64,000 nucleotides of DNA from Rubricella aquisinus (lineage in GTDB: Bacteria > Pseudomonadota > Alphaproteobacteria > Rhodobacterales > Rhodobacteraceae). Numbering within the stretch: the first letter of the stretch is position 1; every line of letters starts with the position of its first letter. Below are positions 22,870 through 32,220 of the stretch, one piece after another. Position numbers and translations under genes: made by a program. The notes beneath the pieces were generated by a model that was given only the letters and a program-made list of their open reading frames with translations, had not been told where the DNA came from and searched no databases. The stretch is taken from assembly GCF_014199445.1 (NCBI RefSeq), contig NZ_JACIJS010000005.1, positions 62,001-126,000 on the forward strand. Reading direction: 5' to 3'.

Positions 22870-23281
22870 CACCCACCCAACCAAAGGCTTCGCCTACTCG
22901 ACGGTGTGGAGCATAACGGTGTTAACCACGGCTCACTGCCAGATGATGGGTAATGCTGGCCTGCCTGCGTGTGGCGCGGACGCACCGATGCACAAGGTTA
23001 CGTCGCGGGATCGGTTTGGGCTGGTGACGGTCACGATCAACGGTCAGACCTTTGCCATCGTAAATATCGGAATGCGCATGTTGACACCGCGCGAACTGTT
23101 CCGCGCCCAAGGCTTCCCCGACAGCTACATCATCGAACGCGGCGCGGATGGTCGGTGCCTGACTAAAACCGAACAAATCCGCATGTGCGGCAACAGTGTA
23201 TGCCCACAATTGGCCGAGGCGCTGGTGCGGGAGAACTGCATGGAAATTGCTGCCACAACAGGAGAAGGAGCGCTCTCGTGA
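22862..23281 (+). CDS. C5-cytosine DNA methyltransferase, C-terminal fragment
   Basis: A 139-residue frame holds only the C-terminal end of a Dcm-type methyltransferase: PMHKVTSRDRFGLVTV, then IGMRMLTPRELFRAQGFPDSYII (motif IX-type), and IRMCGNSVCPQLAEALVREN (motif X). The catalytic PCQ motif, the SAM-binding FxGxG motif and most of the protein (normally more than 350 residues) are missing. It is probably a deletion remnant with a new in-frame start. It could still bind a partner or a full-length enzyme, but it cannot methylate DNA by itself. Confidence 0.7.
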   Translation: MYDTHPTKGFAYSTVWSITVLTTAHCQMMGNAGLPACGADAPMHKVTSRDRFGLVTVTINGQTFAIVNIGMRMLTPRELFRAQGFPDSYIIERGADGRCLTKTEQIRMCGNSVCPQLAEALVRENCMEIAATTGEGALS

Positions 23282-23574
23282 TGTCTGAAAACCTGCCATT
23301 TACACCAGATACCCTGGCGCGCCGCTGGCATTGCTCCTCTGAGACGATCCGGCAAATGGTGAAGCGCGGGGATTTACGGGGCTTCCGAGTCGGGCGCATG
23401 TTTCGGATCCCGTACATCGAAGTCATGGAGCATGAACGATGCAAATCAACATTGGACGACTGCGCGGTGGATTCTGCGTCTATTGGACAGATCCATCAGG
23501 AAGACGACGGCGTTATCAGCTTGAGGCACGCACCAGAGCGGAAGCAGAACCAGAAGCCCGTGCGCGCTACCTGA
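23281..23574 (+). CDS. Excisionase-like helix-turn-helix protein
   Basis: This 97-residue protein has an N-terminal MerR-like winged helix: FTPDTLARRWHCSSETIRQMVKRGDLRGFRVGRMFRIPYIEVMEHERC. Such short proteins next to an integrase usually act as excisionases or directionality factors. The start is the ATG overlapping the previous stop (TGATG). Its 3' end overlaps the integrase start by 136 bases in another frame, an unusually long overlap; the true end may be functional only up to about residue 55. Confidence 0.75.
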   Translation: MSENLPFTPDTLARRWHCSSETIRQMVKRGDLRGFRVGRMFRIPYIEVMEHERCKSTLDDCAVDSASIGQIHQEDDGVISLRHAPERKQNQKPVRAT

Positions 23575-24470
23575 AAGAAACAGGCGGGCCGAAAGGTCTC
23601 ACTGTTGCGGCAATTTGGTGGGCCTATGTCGAGCACTTGGGCGACAAGCCCACCGCCCGAACAATGCGCCAAACGGGTAAGCCGGTTCTGGCGACATTTG
23701 GACTATTCCACCCAGAACAAATCACAACCGACGACTGCCGAGGATATCGGCATGAAAGGGTTTCATCGGGCCGAAAGCTCGGGACCGTCCATACCGAACT
23801 CGGGCATCTTCGGAGTGCCCTGCGGTGGGCTGTGAAAACACGGCTGATCCCATTCGCACCTCACATAGAAATGCCCCCGAAACCGGACAGCGATGTTAGG
23901 CCCATGACCGATGCGCAGATGCGTGCTCTGATCGAGGGATGTAATTCGCCTCACATCAAACTGGCCGTGATTCTGCTTTTGGCGACCGGCGCACGGGTCA
24001 GCGCGATTCTAGATCTGACTTGGGACAGGGTTGATATGGAGCGCGGCGTGATTGATCTGCGGCTCCCAGACGGCGTCACCCGAAAAGGCCGAGCCGTGGT
24101 TCCCATGAACCAAATGGCCCGCGCAGCCCTGCAGACGGCCTATCCCGCGCGCCTCACCAGCCACGTCGTGGAATGGTCCGGCAAGCGGGTCCATTCGATC
24201 AAAACCGGATATCGCAGCGCCCTGAAGCGAGCGAAACTGGACGCAGTAAACATCCACCAGATCAGGCACACGGTTGCTGTTCGCCTACTCTCTGCAGGAC
24301 ACCCGATTGAGATGGTGTCGCAGTTCCTCGGACACTCCAACACGGCCATCACGTACAAGACCTATGCCAGGTTCATGCCGAGCCATTTACAGGGCGCGGC
24401 AGACATCTTGAACTTCGATAGGTTCAGTGAACCAGAAACCAATTCGTACATGCGTTTGGCTTCAAAATAA
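23439..24470 (+). CDS. Phage tyrosine recombinase / integrase
   Basis: This 343-residue tyrosine recombinase has the full catalytic set: Arg in LATGARVSAILDL near residue 188, HQIRHT (His and second Arg) near 270, FLGHSN (His) near 294, and the nucleophile Tyr in AITYKTYARF near 303. The N-terminal ~90 residues are the arm-binding and core-binding parts. It ends 25 bases before the tRNA-Val 3' end, the usual place for an integrase gene relative to its att site. It inserts and, with the excisionase, removes the prophage. Confidence 0.92.
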   Translation: MQINIGRLRGGFCVYWTDPSGRRRRYQLEARTRAEAEPEARARYLKETGGPKGLTVAAIWWAYVEHLGDKPTARTMRQTGKPVLATFGLFHPEQITTDDCRGYRHERVSSGRKLGTVHTELGHLRSALRWAVKTRLIPFAPHIEMPPKPDSDVRPMTDAQMRALIEGCNSPHIKLAVILLLATGARVSAILDLTWDRVDMERGVIDLRLPDGVTRKGRAVVPMNQMARAALQTAYPARLTSHVVEWSGKRVHSIKTGYRSALKRAKLDAVNIHQIRHTVAVRLLSAGHPIEMVSQFLGHSNTAITYKTYARFMPSHLQGAADILNFDRFSEPETNSYMRLASK

Positions 24471-24495
24471 AACGCCTATTTTTCAGTGCGTTAAA

Positions 24496-24530
24496 TGGTG
24501 GGCGGTGAGGGGCTCGAACCCCCGACCCAT
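24496..24530. other. Candidate prophage attachment site within the tRNA 3' end
   Basis: The prophage ends 25 bases from the tRNA 3' end with its integrase outermost, so the att core is probably the T-arm and acceptor part (TGGTGGGCGGTGAGGGGCTC...). The second copy should lie beyond the left edge and cannot be checked here. Confidence 0.4.
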
Positions 24531-24571
24531 TCGGTGTAAACGAATTGCTCTACCAGCTGAGCTAACCGCCC
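24496..24571 (-). tRNA. tRNA-Val (TAC)
   Basis: A complete cloverleaf is read on the minus strand: acceptor GGGCGGT/ACCGCCC, D arm with AGCTCAGCTGGTAGAGC, anticodon stem ATTCG/CGAAT with loop TTTACAC (anticodon TAC), T arm GGGGGTTCGAGCCCC, discriminator A and an encoded CCA. It is intact, so phage integration restored the 3' end. It supplies the attachment site next to the integrase. Confidence 0.95.
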
Positions 24572-24584
24572 CTGAGCGGGACGT

Positions 24585-24926
24585 TTACGCGTCCTTTTCA
24601 GCGGGATCAAGCGCCGTTTCGCCATCATCCTCATGAACGGTGTTTTTGTTCAGAGCCACGCGGTAAACCATTTTGGGGTTCTCGCTATCGGCGCGCTGAA
24701 CCTGCACCTTGATCTTGCCCAAGGTGGGATAGGCAATCTCTTTCCCATCCAACAGGCTGCTGTGGAGATACCCAAACGCGGCATCAAGCGCCTCACGCAC
24801 GTCGCGCTTTTTCAGGCCCGTGGCCTGCGACACATGATCGACGATATCCTTCTTGCGACGGACAGAAGACTCCTCCCCCGCGTCGGCTTCGATATCTGCA
24901 ACGATGTCCTGTTCTGCTTCGGTCAC
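24585..24926 (-). CDS. HU-family DNA-binding protein
   Basis: This 113-residue HU/IHF-type protein has VRRKKDIVDHVSQATGLKKRDVREALDAAFGYLHSSLLDGKEIAYPTLGKIKVQVQ, the helical dimer body and the start of the beta arms, and VYRVALN. It starts with GTG, with GAGG six bases upstream. It has an acidic N-terminal tail (EAEQDIVADIEADAGEE) and an acidic C-terminal tail, unlike standard HU (~90 residues). The reduced basic character suggests a specialised nucleoid protein. It lies downstream of lon on the same strand. Confidence 0.85.
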   Translation of the reverse strand: MTEAEQDIVADIEADAGEESSVRRKKDIVDHVSQATGLKKRDVREALDAAFGYLHSSLLDGKEIAYPTLGKIKVQVQRADSENPKMVYRVALNKNTVHEDDGETALDPAEKDA

Positions 24927-24951
24927 ACTCTGCCTCTTGCAAATGAAATCA

Positions 24952-24980
24952 CGCCCCCAGTGGGTTTTACACCGGGGGCG
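24952..24980 (-). terminator. Probable terminator after lon
   Basis: On the minus strand CGCCCCCGGTG and CACTGGGGGCG pair with one mismatch across a TAAAAC-type loop, followed by GTGATTTCATT. The T-run is broken, so termination may be partial. Confidence 0.5.
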
Positions 24981-25010
24981 CGTGAGATGCGAGTCTTCGT
25001 GACGGTCACG

Positions 25011-27407
25011 TTAGTGTGCAATTTGCCCTGACGGGGCGCCCGGCTCGGATTGGGCGGCAGCCAGCGCCATTTCCTCGGTCCAGTCTACGGGTTCCGGTGC
25101 GCGGGTCAGCGCGACCTTCAGCACCTCCGTGACCGACGCGACCGGGATCAGGTCCAGCCCGTCCTTCACATTGTCGGGGATATCCGCCAGATCCTTGACG
25201 TTATCCTTAGGGATCAACACCGTCTTGATCCCGCCGCGCAAGGCCGCAAGCAGCTTTTCCTTCAACCCGCCTATGGGCAGCACGTTGCCGCGCAGCGTGA
25301 CCTCACCGGTCATAGCCACATCGCGGCGCACCGGAATTTGGGTCAGCACCGACACGATAGAGGTGACCATCGCGATCCCGGCACTCGGGCCATCCTTTGG
25401 CGTCGCCCCTTCGGGGACGTGGACGTGGATATCCACCTTCTCGAATGTGGGCGGTGTCACGCCCAATTCCGGGGCCTTGGAGCGGACATAGGAGCTTGCC
25501 GCGTCGATGGATTCCTTCATCACATCGCCGAGCTTTCCTGTGGTTTTCATCCGGCCCTTGCCCGGCAGGCGCAGCGCTTCGATGGACAACAGATCGCCGC
25601 CCACTTCCGTCCATGCCAAGCCGGTCGTCACGCCGACCTGATCCTCGTCCTCCGCGAGACCGTATTTGAACCGCTTGACGCCGAGCATATCGGGCAGGCT
25701 GTCCTCGGTCACCGTCACGGCTGTCGCCTCTTTCTTGACGATCTTGGTGACCGCCTTGCGCGCGAGTTTTGCGATTTCGCGCTCAAGGTTCCGCACGCCC
25801 GCCTCACGGGTATAGAAACGGACCACCGCGGTCAGCGCCTCATCGGTGATGGAAAATTCCTTTTCCTTCAGGCCGTGGTTTTTGCGCTGTTTGCCGATCA
25901 GATGCTGTTTGGCGATCTCCGCCTTTTCATCCTCGGTGTAGCCCGCGAGCGAAATGATCTCCATCCGGTCCAGAAGCGGGCCGGGCATGTTGTAGGAATT
26001 CGCCGTGGTCAGGAACATCACGTTCGACAGGTCATATTCGACCTCCAAATAGTGGTCAGAGAACGTGGCGTTCTGTTCCGGGTCGAGCACTTCCAACATC
26101 GCGGATGCCGGATCACCCCGAAAATCCTGCCCCATCTTGTCAATCTCATCGAGCAGGATCAGCGGATTGGTCGTTTTCGCCTTTTTCAGCGCCTGAATGA
26201 TCTTACCCGGCATGGAGCCGATATAGGTGCGCCGGTGACCCCGAATTTCGGCTTCATCGCGCACACCGCCAAGGGAGATGCGGATAAATTCGCGCCCCGT
26301 CGCTTTCGCCACGGATTTGCCAAGGCTGGTCTTACCCACACCCGGCGGACCGACAAGGCACATGATCGGGCCTTTCAGCTTGGTGGAACGCTGCTGCACG
26401 GCAAGGTATTCGACGATGCGTTCCTTCACCTTTTCAAGGCCATAGTGATCGGCATCGAGCACCGCCTGCGCCTTGTTGAGGTCTTTCTTCACGCGCGATT
26501 TCGTGCCCCACGGGATCGCCAGCATCCAATCGAGATAGTTGCGCACCACGGTGGCCTCAGCCGACATGGGCGACATGTTTTTGAGCTTTTTCAGCTCGGC
26601 CTCGGCCTTTTCGCGGGCTTCCTTGGAGAATTTCGTCTCCGCAATCTTGGCCTCGTATTCGGCGGCGACATCCTCCCCGCCTTCCCCATCGCCAAGCTCC
26701 TTCTGAATGGCCTTCATCTGCTCATTCAGGTAATATTCGCGCTGGGTGCGCTCCATCTGGTTCTTGACGCGGGATTTGATCTTTTTCTCCACCCGCAGGA
26801 CGGAGATTTCGCCCTGCATCAGGCCATAGATTTTCTCCAGCCGCTCCGCGAGGTCGGCTTCTTCAAGGATCTGCTGCTTTTCCGCGATCTTGGCATTGAG
26901 GTGGCCTGCGATCGTATCGGCGAGCTTGGCCGCGTCCTCAATCTCCGCCACCGCAGAGATGACTTCATCGGGGATGCTGCTGTTCAGCTTTGCATAGGGT
27001 TCAAAATCGGTGCGCACGGCGCGCGCCAAAGCCTCCACCGTCGCGGGATCGACGGGCGCTTCTTCGATCAGGGTCGCGTGGGCCTCGAAATAGGCGTCAT
27101 TCTCGACAAAATCGGTGATCTGCGCGCGCTGTTTGCCCTCCACCAGCACTTTCACGGTGCCATCGGGCAATTTCAGCAGTTGCAGCACATTGGCCAGCAC
27201 GCCGAAATGGTAAATCTCATCAACCTTGGGATCATCCGCGCCCGGATCGCGTTGGGAGGCAAGCAGGATCTGCTTGTCCGCGCGCATCACTTCCTCCAGC
27301 GCCTTCACAGATTTCTCGCGCCCGACAAACAGCGGCACGACCATCTGGGGAAACACGACAATGTCGCGCAATGGCAGCACGGGGAAGGTTTGACTGCTCT
27401 CACTCAT
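25011..27407 (-). CDS. lon: ATP-dependent Lon protease
   Basis: This 798-residue protein is a full-length Lon: N-terminal substrate domain ([26 protein letters not shown]), central AAA+ module with Walker [10 protein letters not shown] near residue 352 and Walker [10 protein letters not shown], and C-terminal protease domain with catalytic Ser in [12 protein letters not shown] and Lys in [14 protein letters not shown]. It degrades misfolded and regulatory proteins, including CcrM and SciP-type factors in alphaproteobacteria. The start [12 protein letters not shown] has AAGGA eight bases upstream. It is followed by an HU-like gene and preceded by tgt. Confidence 0.97.
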   Translation of the reverse strand: MSESSQTFPVLPLRDIVVFPQMVVPLFVGREKSVKALEEVMRADKQILLASQRDPGADDPKVDEIYHFGVLANVLQLLKLPDGTVKVLVEGKQRAQITDFVENDAYFEAHATLIEEAPVDPATVEALARAVRTDFEPYAKLNSSIPDEVISAVAEIEDAAKLADTIAGHLNAKIAEKQQILEEADLAERLEKIYGLMQGEISVLRVEKKIKSRVKNQMERTQREYYLNEQMKAIQKELGDGEGGEDVAAEYEAKIAETKFSKEAREKAEAELKKLKNMSPMSAEATVVRNYLDWMLAIPWGTKSRVKKDLNKAQAVLDADHYGLEKVKERIVEYLAVQQRSTKLKGPIMCLVGPPGVGKTSLGKSVAKATGREFIRISLGGVRDEAEIRGHRRTYIGSMPGKIIQALKKAKTTNPLILLDEIDKMGQDFRGDPASAMLEVLDPEQNATFSDHYLEVEYDLSNVMFLTTANSYNMPGPLLDRMEIISLAGYTEDEKAEIAKQHLIGKQRKNHGLKEKEFSITDEALTAVVRFYTREAGVRNLEREIAKLARKAVTKIVKKEATAVTVTEDSLPDMLGVKRFKYGLAEDEDQVGVTTGLAWTEVGGDLLSIEALRLPGKGRMKTTGKLGDVMKESIDAASSYVRSKAPELGVTPPTFEKVDIHVHVPEGATPKDGPSAGIAMVTSIVSVLTQIPVRRDVAMTGEVTLRGNVLPIGGLKEKLLAALRGGIKTVLIPKDNVKDLADIPDNVKDGLDLIPVASVTEVLKVALTRAPEPVDWTEEMALAAAQSEPGAPSGQIAH

Positions 27408-27565
27408 GTATTTGGTCCTTATCCTAGCAGGATGCCCGGCCCCGCAATCGGCAGCCCCGCATCCCCTCATCATGGAGGTATCAGGTGGGGTCGCCCGTCC
27501 GGGGTGTCAAGCGACGTCACCTCGCATGGTGGCGAAGGATCAAGAGGCCTGCAAGCAGATAGGCC

Positions 27566-28696
27566 CTAAACCGGCTCGAAATCCCCCGCCGCCCGCTGCG
27601 CGTGGAACTCCGCGACGAAGGCATCCAGCGCGCCCGCCGCAATCGCGCCCCGCAGACCAGCCATCAATTCCTGATAATAGTGCAGATTGTGCCATGTCAG
27701 CAGCATGGAGGAGATGATCTCCTGCGCTTTGAACACATGGTGCAGATAGGCGCGGGAATAATTCGTGCAGGCCGGGCAGGTGCAATCGGGATCAAGCGGG
27801 CGCGGATCCTCCGCGTGGCGCGCGTTCTTGATGTTGATCGCACCCCGCCGGGTCAGCGCCTGCCCGGTCCGGCCGGACCGGCTGGGCAGAACGCAGTCAA
27901 ACATATCGACCCCGCGTTGCACCGCGCCCACGATGTCATCCGGTTTGCCCACACCCATCAGATAGCGCGGCTTGTCTTGGGGCAGTTGGCCGGGCGCATA
28001 ATCCAGCACGCCGAACATCGCCTCTTGCCCCTCCCCCACAGCAAGCCCGCCAATCGCGTAACCGTCAAAGCCGATCTTTTGCAGGGTCGCTGCACTTTCA
28101 CCGCGCAAATCCTGCTCCAGCCCGCCCTGCTGGATCCCAAAAAGCGCATGCCCGGGCCGATCTCCGAACGCCTCTTTCGACCGTTCGGCCCAGCGCATGG
28201 AAAGCTGCATGCTCTCCTCGATCCGGGTGCGATCCGCGGGCAGGGCCGGACATTCGTCAAAACACATCACGATGTCAGAGCCCAAAAGCCGCTGTATCTC
28301 CATCGACCGTTCCGGGCTAAGCATATGTTTCGAGCCATCCACATGGGAGCGAAACTCGACCCCTTTTTCGGTGAGCTTGCGCAAGGATGTCAGGCTCATC
28401 ACCTGAAAGCCGCCGGAATCGGTGAGGATCGGGCGGTCCCAGTTCATGAAGGCGTGCAATCCGCCCAACCGCGCCATCCGCTCCGCCCCGGGGCGCAACA
28501 TCAGATGATAGGTGTTGCCCAAGAGGATATCGGCCCCGGTCGCGCGCACGCTTTCGGGCATCATCGCCTTGACGGTTGCCGCCGTGCCCACGGGCATGAA
28601 AGCGGGTGTGCGGATATCGCCCCGCGCTGTGTGCACCACGCCGGTGCGCGCCGCGCCATCTTTGCCGTGAATGCTGAATGAAAACCGTTTTATCAT
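27566..28696 (-). CDS. tgt: Queuine tRNA-ribosyltransferase
   Basis: This 376-residue enzyme swaps guanine 34 of GUN-anticodon tRNAs for preQ1, the key step in queuosine formation. Visible features are [31 protein letters not shown] with the catalytic Asp, MCFDECPAL, and the zinc site [19 protein letters not shown] near the C-terminus (three Cys and one His). Length is normal. It is encoded upstream of lon on the same strand, separated by 158 bases, and diverges from the SufT-like gene. Confidence 0.96.
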   Translation of the reverse strand: MIKRFSFSIHGKDGAARTGVVHTARGDIRTPAFMPVGTAATVKAMMPESVRATGADILLGNTYHLMLRPGAERMARLGGLHAFMNWDRPILTDSGGFQVMSLTSLRKLTEKGVEFRSHVDGSKHMLSPERSMEIQRLLGSDIVMCFDECPALPADRTRIEESMQLSMRWAERSKEAFGDRPGHALFGIQQGGLEQDLRGESAATLQKIGFDGYAIGGLAVGEGQEAMFGVLDYAPGQLPQDKPRYLMGVGKPDDIVGAVQRGVDMFDCVLPSRSGRTGQALTRRGAINIKNARHAEDPRPLDPDCTCPACTNYSRAYLHHVFKAQEIISSMLLTWHNLHYYQELMAGLRGAIAAGALDAFVAEFHAQRAAGDFEPV

Positions 28697-28904
28697 TCCA
28701 TGCCCTCGCTGATCTCAACCGGGGCATATCCGCTCGTCCGATCTGTCACAAGGTGCAGCCCCGTGCAGTCTTCTTTCTATAAATACCTCGCCCGTGCGGC
28801 AGCACGCATCTCTCAACACGGATGAGAGGATTGCCCAGCCTCTCTTTACGGCTGGCGACATAAAACCTATATGTTCACTCAGGAATACGAGCCGGAGCAA
28901 AGCC

Positions 28905-29264
28905 ATGACCGCAGACAGCCCGATGGAGGGCGCGCCCCTCATCCAACCATCCAGCACCGATCATCCGCTTTATGAGGATGTGGTTGCGGCCTGTCGGACG
29001 GTGCATGACCCCGAAATTCCTGTAAACATCTATGACCTTGGGCTGGTCTATACCATTGATATTGATGCCGAAAGCAATGTCGGCGTGATCATGACACTGA
29101 CTGCACCCGGCTGCCCTGTGGCAGGGGAAATGCCCGGCTGGGTCGCTGACGCGATCGAGCCGCTTCCCGGCGTCAAAACCGTGAACGTAGAACTCGTTTG
29201 GGAGCCGCCCTGGGGCATGGAAATGCTCAGCGATGAGGCCCGTCTCGAACTCGGCTTCATGTGA
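28905..29264 (+). CDS. MIP18/DUF59-family Fe-S assembly protein (SufT-like)
   Basis: This 119-residue protein is of the MIP18/PaaD-like family: VVAACRTVHDPEIPVNIYDLGLVYTIDID, then VIMTLTAPGCPVAGEMPGWVADAIEPLPGVKTVNVELVWEPPW, with the conserved Cys in PGCP. Relatives such as SufT help mature Fe-S proteins. The start MTADSPMEG is internal to a longer frame with no ribosome site. It is coupled to the acetyltransferase gene and lies near an A-type carrier gene, which supports an Fe-S role. Confidence 0.88.
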   Translation: MTADSPMEGAPLIQPSSTDHPLYEDVVAACRTVHDPEIPVNIYDLGLVYTIDIDAESNVGVIMTLTAPGCPVAGEMPGWVADAIEPLPGVKTVNVELVWEPPWGMEMLSDEARLELGFM

Positions 29265-29275
29265 GCCAACCCGCC

Positions 29276-29827
29276 ATGACCGAAAAAGAGAAGATGATCG
29301 CGGGCGCGCTGTATCGCCCCGGCGATCCTGAACTCGTCGCGGATCGGGCGCGTGCGCAATCTTTGATGCGGGACTATAACGCTACGATTGTCAGCGACGG
29401 CGCTCTGCGCGCACCCATCCTCGACGCGCTTTTGGGCAGTCGCGGGCCAGATTGCGCGATCCGCGCGCCGTTCTTTGTGGATTATGGCTATAATATACAC
29501 CTCGGGACTGAGGTGTTTTTCAACTATGGCTGTGTGCTTTTGGATGTGTGTCCGATCACGATTGGCGACAAAACACAGATCGGGCCGCAGGTGCAGATCT
29601 ATGCCGCCGACCACCCGCGCGATGCGGACAGCCGCGACAAGGGGTTGGAGAATGGCAAACCGGTCACCATTGGCTGCAATGTCTGGATCGGGGGCGGCGC
29701 GATCCTCCTGCCCGGTGTGACCATTGGCGATGATGCGGTGATCGGTGCCGGGGCCGTGGTCACGCGCGACGTGCCCGCAGGGGCCACGGCGGTGGGCAAT
29801 CCCGCGCGGGTGATCGCTAAAGCGTGA
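29276..29827 (+). CDS. Maltose O-acetyltransferase-like hexapeptide transferase
   Basis: This 183-residue protein is a left-handed beta-helix acetyltransferase of the Maa/NodL/LacA group. MTEKEKMIAGALYRPGDPEL is the conserved start, and PFFVDYGYNIHLGTEVFFNYGCVLLD and IGPQVQIYAADHPRDADSRD carry the hexapeptide turns and the catalytic His. GGGAILLPGVTIGDDAVIGAGAVVTRDVPAGATAVGNPARV closes the helix. It likely acetylates a sugar hydroxyl with acetyl-CoA. A GTG five codons earlier overlaps the preceding stop and is an alternative start. It converges on the LuxR gene with an 11-base overlap. Confidence 0.87.
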   Translation: MTEKEKMIAGALYRPGDPELVADRARAQSLMRDYNATIVSDGALRAPILDALLGSRGPDCAIRAPFFVDYGYNIHLGTEVFFNYGCVLLDVCPITIGDKTQIGPQVQIYAADHPRDADSRDKGLENGKPVTIGCNVWIGGGAILLPGVTIGDDAVIGAGAVVTRDVPAGATAVGNPARVIAKA

Positions 29828-30590
29828 TCAGCCCCCGCGCCATCGCGATGGCCAAAGCCTGCTCCCGTGTGGCAGCACCCAGTTTGCGCCGCGCGGATTT
29901 CAGATGCGCCCGGACGGTCACCTCCGCAATCTGCAAAAGGTCAGCAATCCGCGCATTCATGTGACCCAGCGCCAGCAGGCGCAGCACATCACGCTCCCGA
30001 TCCGACAACCGCTCCACTTTCGCCAAACCGTCCTGCGTGGCGTAAAGCAGCGTATCGGCCGCACCCGCGTCCCCCAGATGCCCAGGGCCAAACTTTCCGG
30101 CAAGAAGCGCCATTGCCGTGCGCAAAATCACGTCCTGATCGCCCGCAAGGAAGTCATCGCGCGACAGGTCCGAGGTCAGGTTCACCAGCCGCCCGACGCC
30201 CTCTTTCGGGCCGGCAAATGGTTGGCAAAAGATCGTGGCATATCCAGCGGCCCGCATCCCGTGATCCAATTCCCAAGCGCGCCGATCCTCCGCCGTGTCC
30301 CGCGCCATCTGACCGAGCGCCATCTCCATCGAGGATGCACCCTCCCGCAGGCCGGCCACGACCGGGTCCACCTCGTAAAAGCCCTCTCCCACATAATCGG
30401 AAAGCCACTGGTCCTGCATTGAACTGCGCATCCAAAGGATTTCACCGGTTTGTGTGACCGCATCCCCCAGATTGACCGCCGTCACGCCATAGCGCGCGAG
30501 AACCTCCATCGCCTGCGCCCAGCCATCTGGCGTGGGCGGGATCGGAGCAAGCGCGTCGATCAGGTCAGCGATTTGATTGGCCAATGTCAT
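29817..30590 (-). CDS. LuxR-family autoinducer-domain regulator (solo)
   Basis: This 257-residue regulator has an N-terminal autoinducer-binding-type domain (residues ~10-170, with YVGEGFYEVDPVVAGLRE and GYATIFCQPFAGPKEGVGRLVNLTSDL) and a C-terminal LuxR/GerE helix-turn-helix (LSDRERDVLRLLALGHMNARIADLLQIAEVTVRAHLKSARRKLGA). No luxI homologue is in the window, so it is a LuxR solo here. The start MTLANQIAD was chosen over an upstream frame lacking a ribosome site. It diverges from the Fe-S carrier gene over ~100 bases. Confidence 0.9.
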   Translation of the reverse strand: MTLANQIADLIDALAPIPPTPDGWAQAMEVLARYGVTAVNLGDAVTQTGEILWMRSSMQDQWLSDYVGEGFYEVDPVVAGLREGASSMEMALGQMARDTAEDRRAWELDHGMRAAGYATIFCQPFAGPKEGVGRLVNLTSDLSRDDFLAGDQDVILRTAMALLAGKFGPGHLGDAGAADTLLYATQDGLAKVERLSDRERDVLRLLALGHMNARIADLLQIAEVTVRAHLKSARRKLGAATREQALAIAMARGLITL

Positions 30591-30698
30591 TCTGCGCCCA
30601 ATGATGCCGCAGTGTTTCGTTCCGCGCAACGGAGCTTCTCTTGTCCTTTCGGGGTAAAAGCCTTATCTTTTTGTCAGGAAATAGGAATGAGGCGAGAC

Positions 30699-31055
30699 AT
30701 GTTCTCCATCCCCGGCAAACAGGCCGTCACCATGACGGACAAGGCGGCGACGCAGATTCGCAAGCTCATGGAGCATGGCGGCAAATCCGGCCTGCGCATC
30801 GGCGTGAAAAAGGGCGGCTGCGCGGGCATGGAATACACCATGGATTATGTGGACAGCATCGACCCGCTGGATGAGGTGGTGGAGCAGGATGGCGCGCGCG
30901 TCATGATCGCCCCCATGGCGCAGATGTTCCTGTTCGGAACAGAGATCGACTATAAAACCACGCTTCTGGAAAGCGGGTTCGAGTTCCGCAATCCCAATGT
31001 CGTCGATGCCTGCGGCTGCGGCGAATCGATCAAGTTTGCCGATCAGGATGCATGA
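30699..31055 (+). CDS. A-type iron-sulfur carrier (HesB/IscA family)
   Basis: This 118-residue protein is an A-type carrier: VTMTDKAATQIRKLM, KGGCAGMEYTMDYV with the first conserved Cys, and VVDACGCGES with the CxC pair. It receives or hands on Fe-S clusters. The start MFSIPGKQAV has GAGG six bases upstream; an ATG four codons earlier is possible. It is followed closely by a YbjQ gene and preceded by a LuxR gene on the other strand. SufA, IscA and ErpA cannot be told apart from sequence alone. Confidence 0.92.
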   Translation: MFSIPGKQAVTMTDKAATQIRKLMEHGGKSGLRIGVKKGGCAGMEYTMDYVDSIDPLDEVVEQDGARVMIAPMAQMFLFGTEIDYKTTLLESGFEFRNPNVVDACGCGESIKFADQDA

Positions 31056-31380
31056 CATCATTCTGACCACCACGCCCACCATCCCCGGGCGTGAGATTGA
31101 GCGGGTGATTGACATCGTCACTGCCGAAAGCGTGCAGGGGATGAACATCATCCGCGACACCTTTGCCTCCATCACCGATATTTTTGGCGGGCGGTCGACC
31201 ACGACCGAGAATGTGTTGATCGAGGCGCGGCAGGATTGCCTGCGCGAATTGCGCCAACGGGCCGCCGCGATGGGCGCGGATGCGGTGGTCGGTGTTGATC
31301 TTGATTATTCGGAGTTTCAGGGCGGTGGCGGGATGCTCTTCCTCGTGGCCTCCGGCACAGCGGTCAAGCTGCGACCCTGA
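31048..31380 (+). CDS. YbjQ/UPF0145-family protein
   Basis: This 110-residue protein belongs to UPF0145 (YbjQ): ILTTTPTIPGREIERVIDIVTAESVQGMNIIRD, then ALRELRQRAAAMGADAVVGVDLDYSEF-like text (CLRELRQRAAAMGADAVVGV) and GGMLFLVASGTAVKL. The fold is a pentameric beta-alpha assembly with unknown function. The start MHDIILTT overlaps the end of the Fe-S carrier gene by eight bases, so the pair is likely co-transcribed. Confidence 0.9.
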   Translation: MHDIILTTTPTIPGREIERVIDIVTAESVQGMNIIRDTFASITDIFGGRSTTTENVLIEARQDCLRELRQRAAAMGADAVVGVDLDYSEFQGGGGMLFLVASGTAVKLRP

Positions 31381-31446
31381 CGGGCTTGCGCTTATCCGCG
31401 GCACTCGGTTTAACAGGGCAAACCCACCCTACCGAAAGGACGCATC

Positions 31447-32178
31447 ATGGCCGCGCCCCGCACGCTGATCGCTGGAAACTGGAAAATGAACGGGCTGAAC
31501 GCGGCCCTTGCCGAGGTGACGGCCCTGCGTGACGGTTTGTCCGCACCAAATTGCGACATCCTTTTGTGCCCGCCCGCAACCCTGATCGCCGCCATGGCGG
31601 AGGTCGCGGGGCCCATTATGGTCGGTGGGCAGGATTGCCATGCTGCTGCCTCGGGCGCGCATACTGGTGATATCGCTGCTGAAATGATCGCGGATGCCGG
31701 GGGTGCTGCTGTCATCGTCGGCCATTCCGAGCGGCGCACCGATCACGCTGAAACCGACGCTCAGGTCAAGGCAAAGGCGGAAGCCGCCCACCGCGCGGGC
31801 CTCATCGCAATCGTCTGCGTGGGAGAGACAGAGGCGGAGCGTGACGCGGGCCGCGCACTTGACGTCGTGTTGGGCCAGACCGCAGCGTCCATGCCCGACG
31901 GGGCCACGGCGGAGAACACCGTTATCGCCTATGAGCCTGTTTGGGCCATCGGCACCGGCCGCACCCCAACGCTCGACGATATTGCGGAGATGCACGACGC
32001 CCTACGCGCCAAAACGGCAGAACTGACCGGGTCGGACGCGATGCGCCTGCTGTATGGCGGGTCGATGAAGCCGGGCAATGCGGCGGAGATTCTCGCCATT
32101 GAGACCGTAAATGGCGGTTTGGTCGGCGGCGCATCACTGAAGGCCGCCGATTTCGGGGCGATCATCGCCGCAGCGTGA
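31447..32178 (+). CDS. tpiA: Triosephosphate isomerase
   Basis: This 243-residue enzyme interconverts dihydroxyacetone phosphate and glyceraldehyde-3-phosphate. Catalytic residues are visible: Lys in AGNWKMNGL, His in VGHSERR near residue 90, and Glu in [11 protein letters not shown] near residue 160. [14 protein letters not shown] and [10 protein letters not shown] bind phosphate. Length is usual. It has GAAAGGA before its ATG and ends at a terminator shared with the convergent regulator gene. Confidence 0.97.
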   Translation: MAAPRTLIAGNWKMNGLNAALAEVTALRDGLSAPNCDILLCPPATLIAAMAEVAGPIMVGGQDCHAAASGAHTGDIAAEMIADAGGAAVIVGHSERRTDHAETDAQVKAKAEAAHRAGLIAIVCVGETEAERDAGRALDVVLGQTAASMPDGATAENTVIAYEPVWAIGTGRTPTLDDIAEMHDALRAKTAELTGSDAMRLLYGGSMKPGNAAEILAIETVNGGLVGGASLKAADFGAIIAAA

Positions 32179-32187
32179 TCGCGTGTC

Positions 32188-32216
32188 GCCCGAAGCGGAG
32201 CACTGCTTCGGGCCTT
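32188..32216. terminator. Bidirectional terminator between tpiA and the DUF6456 gene
   Basis: GCCCGAAGC and GCTTCGGGC form a perfect nine-bp stem around an eight-base loop, followed by CTTTAG. T-runs are short on both sides. Confidence 0.6.
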
Positions 32217-32220
32217 TAGA

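Noticed and set aside
25050-27569. Very long open frame opposite lon
   Set aside because: High GC makes antisense frames open. The lon protein on the other strand is unmistakable and full length.
28715-28957. Minus-strand frame between tgt and the SufT-like gene
   Set aside because: It overlaps the SufT-like start and the likely promoter region and has no recognisable domain.
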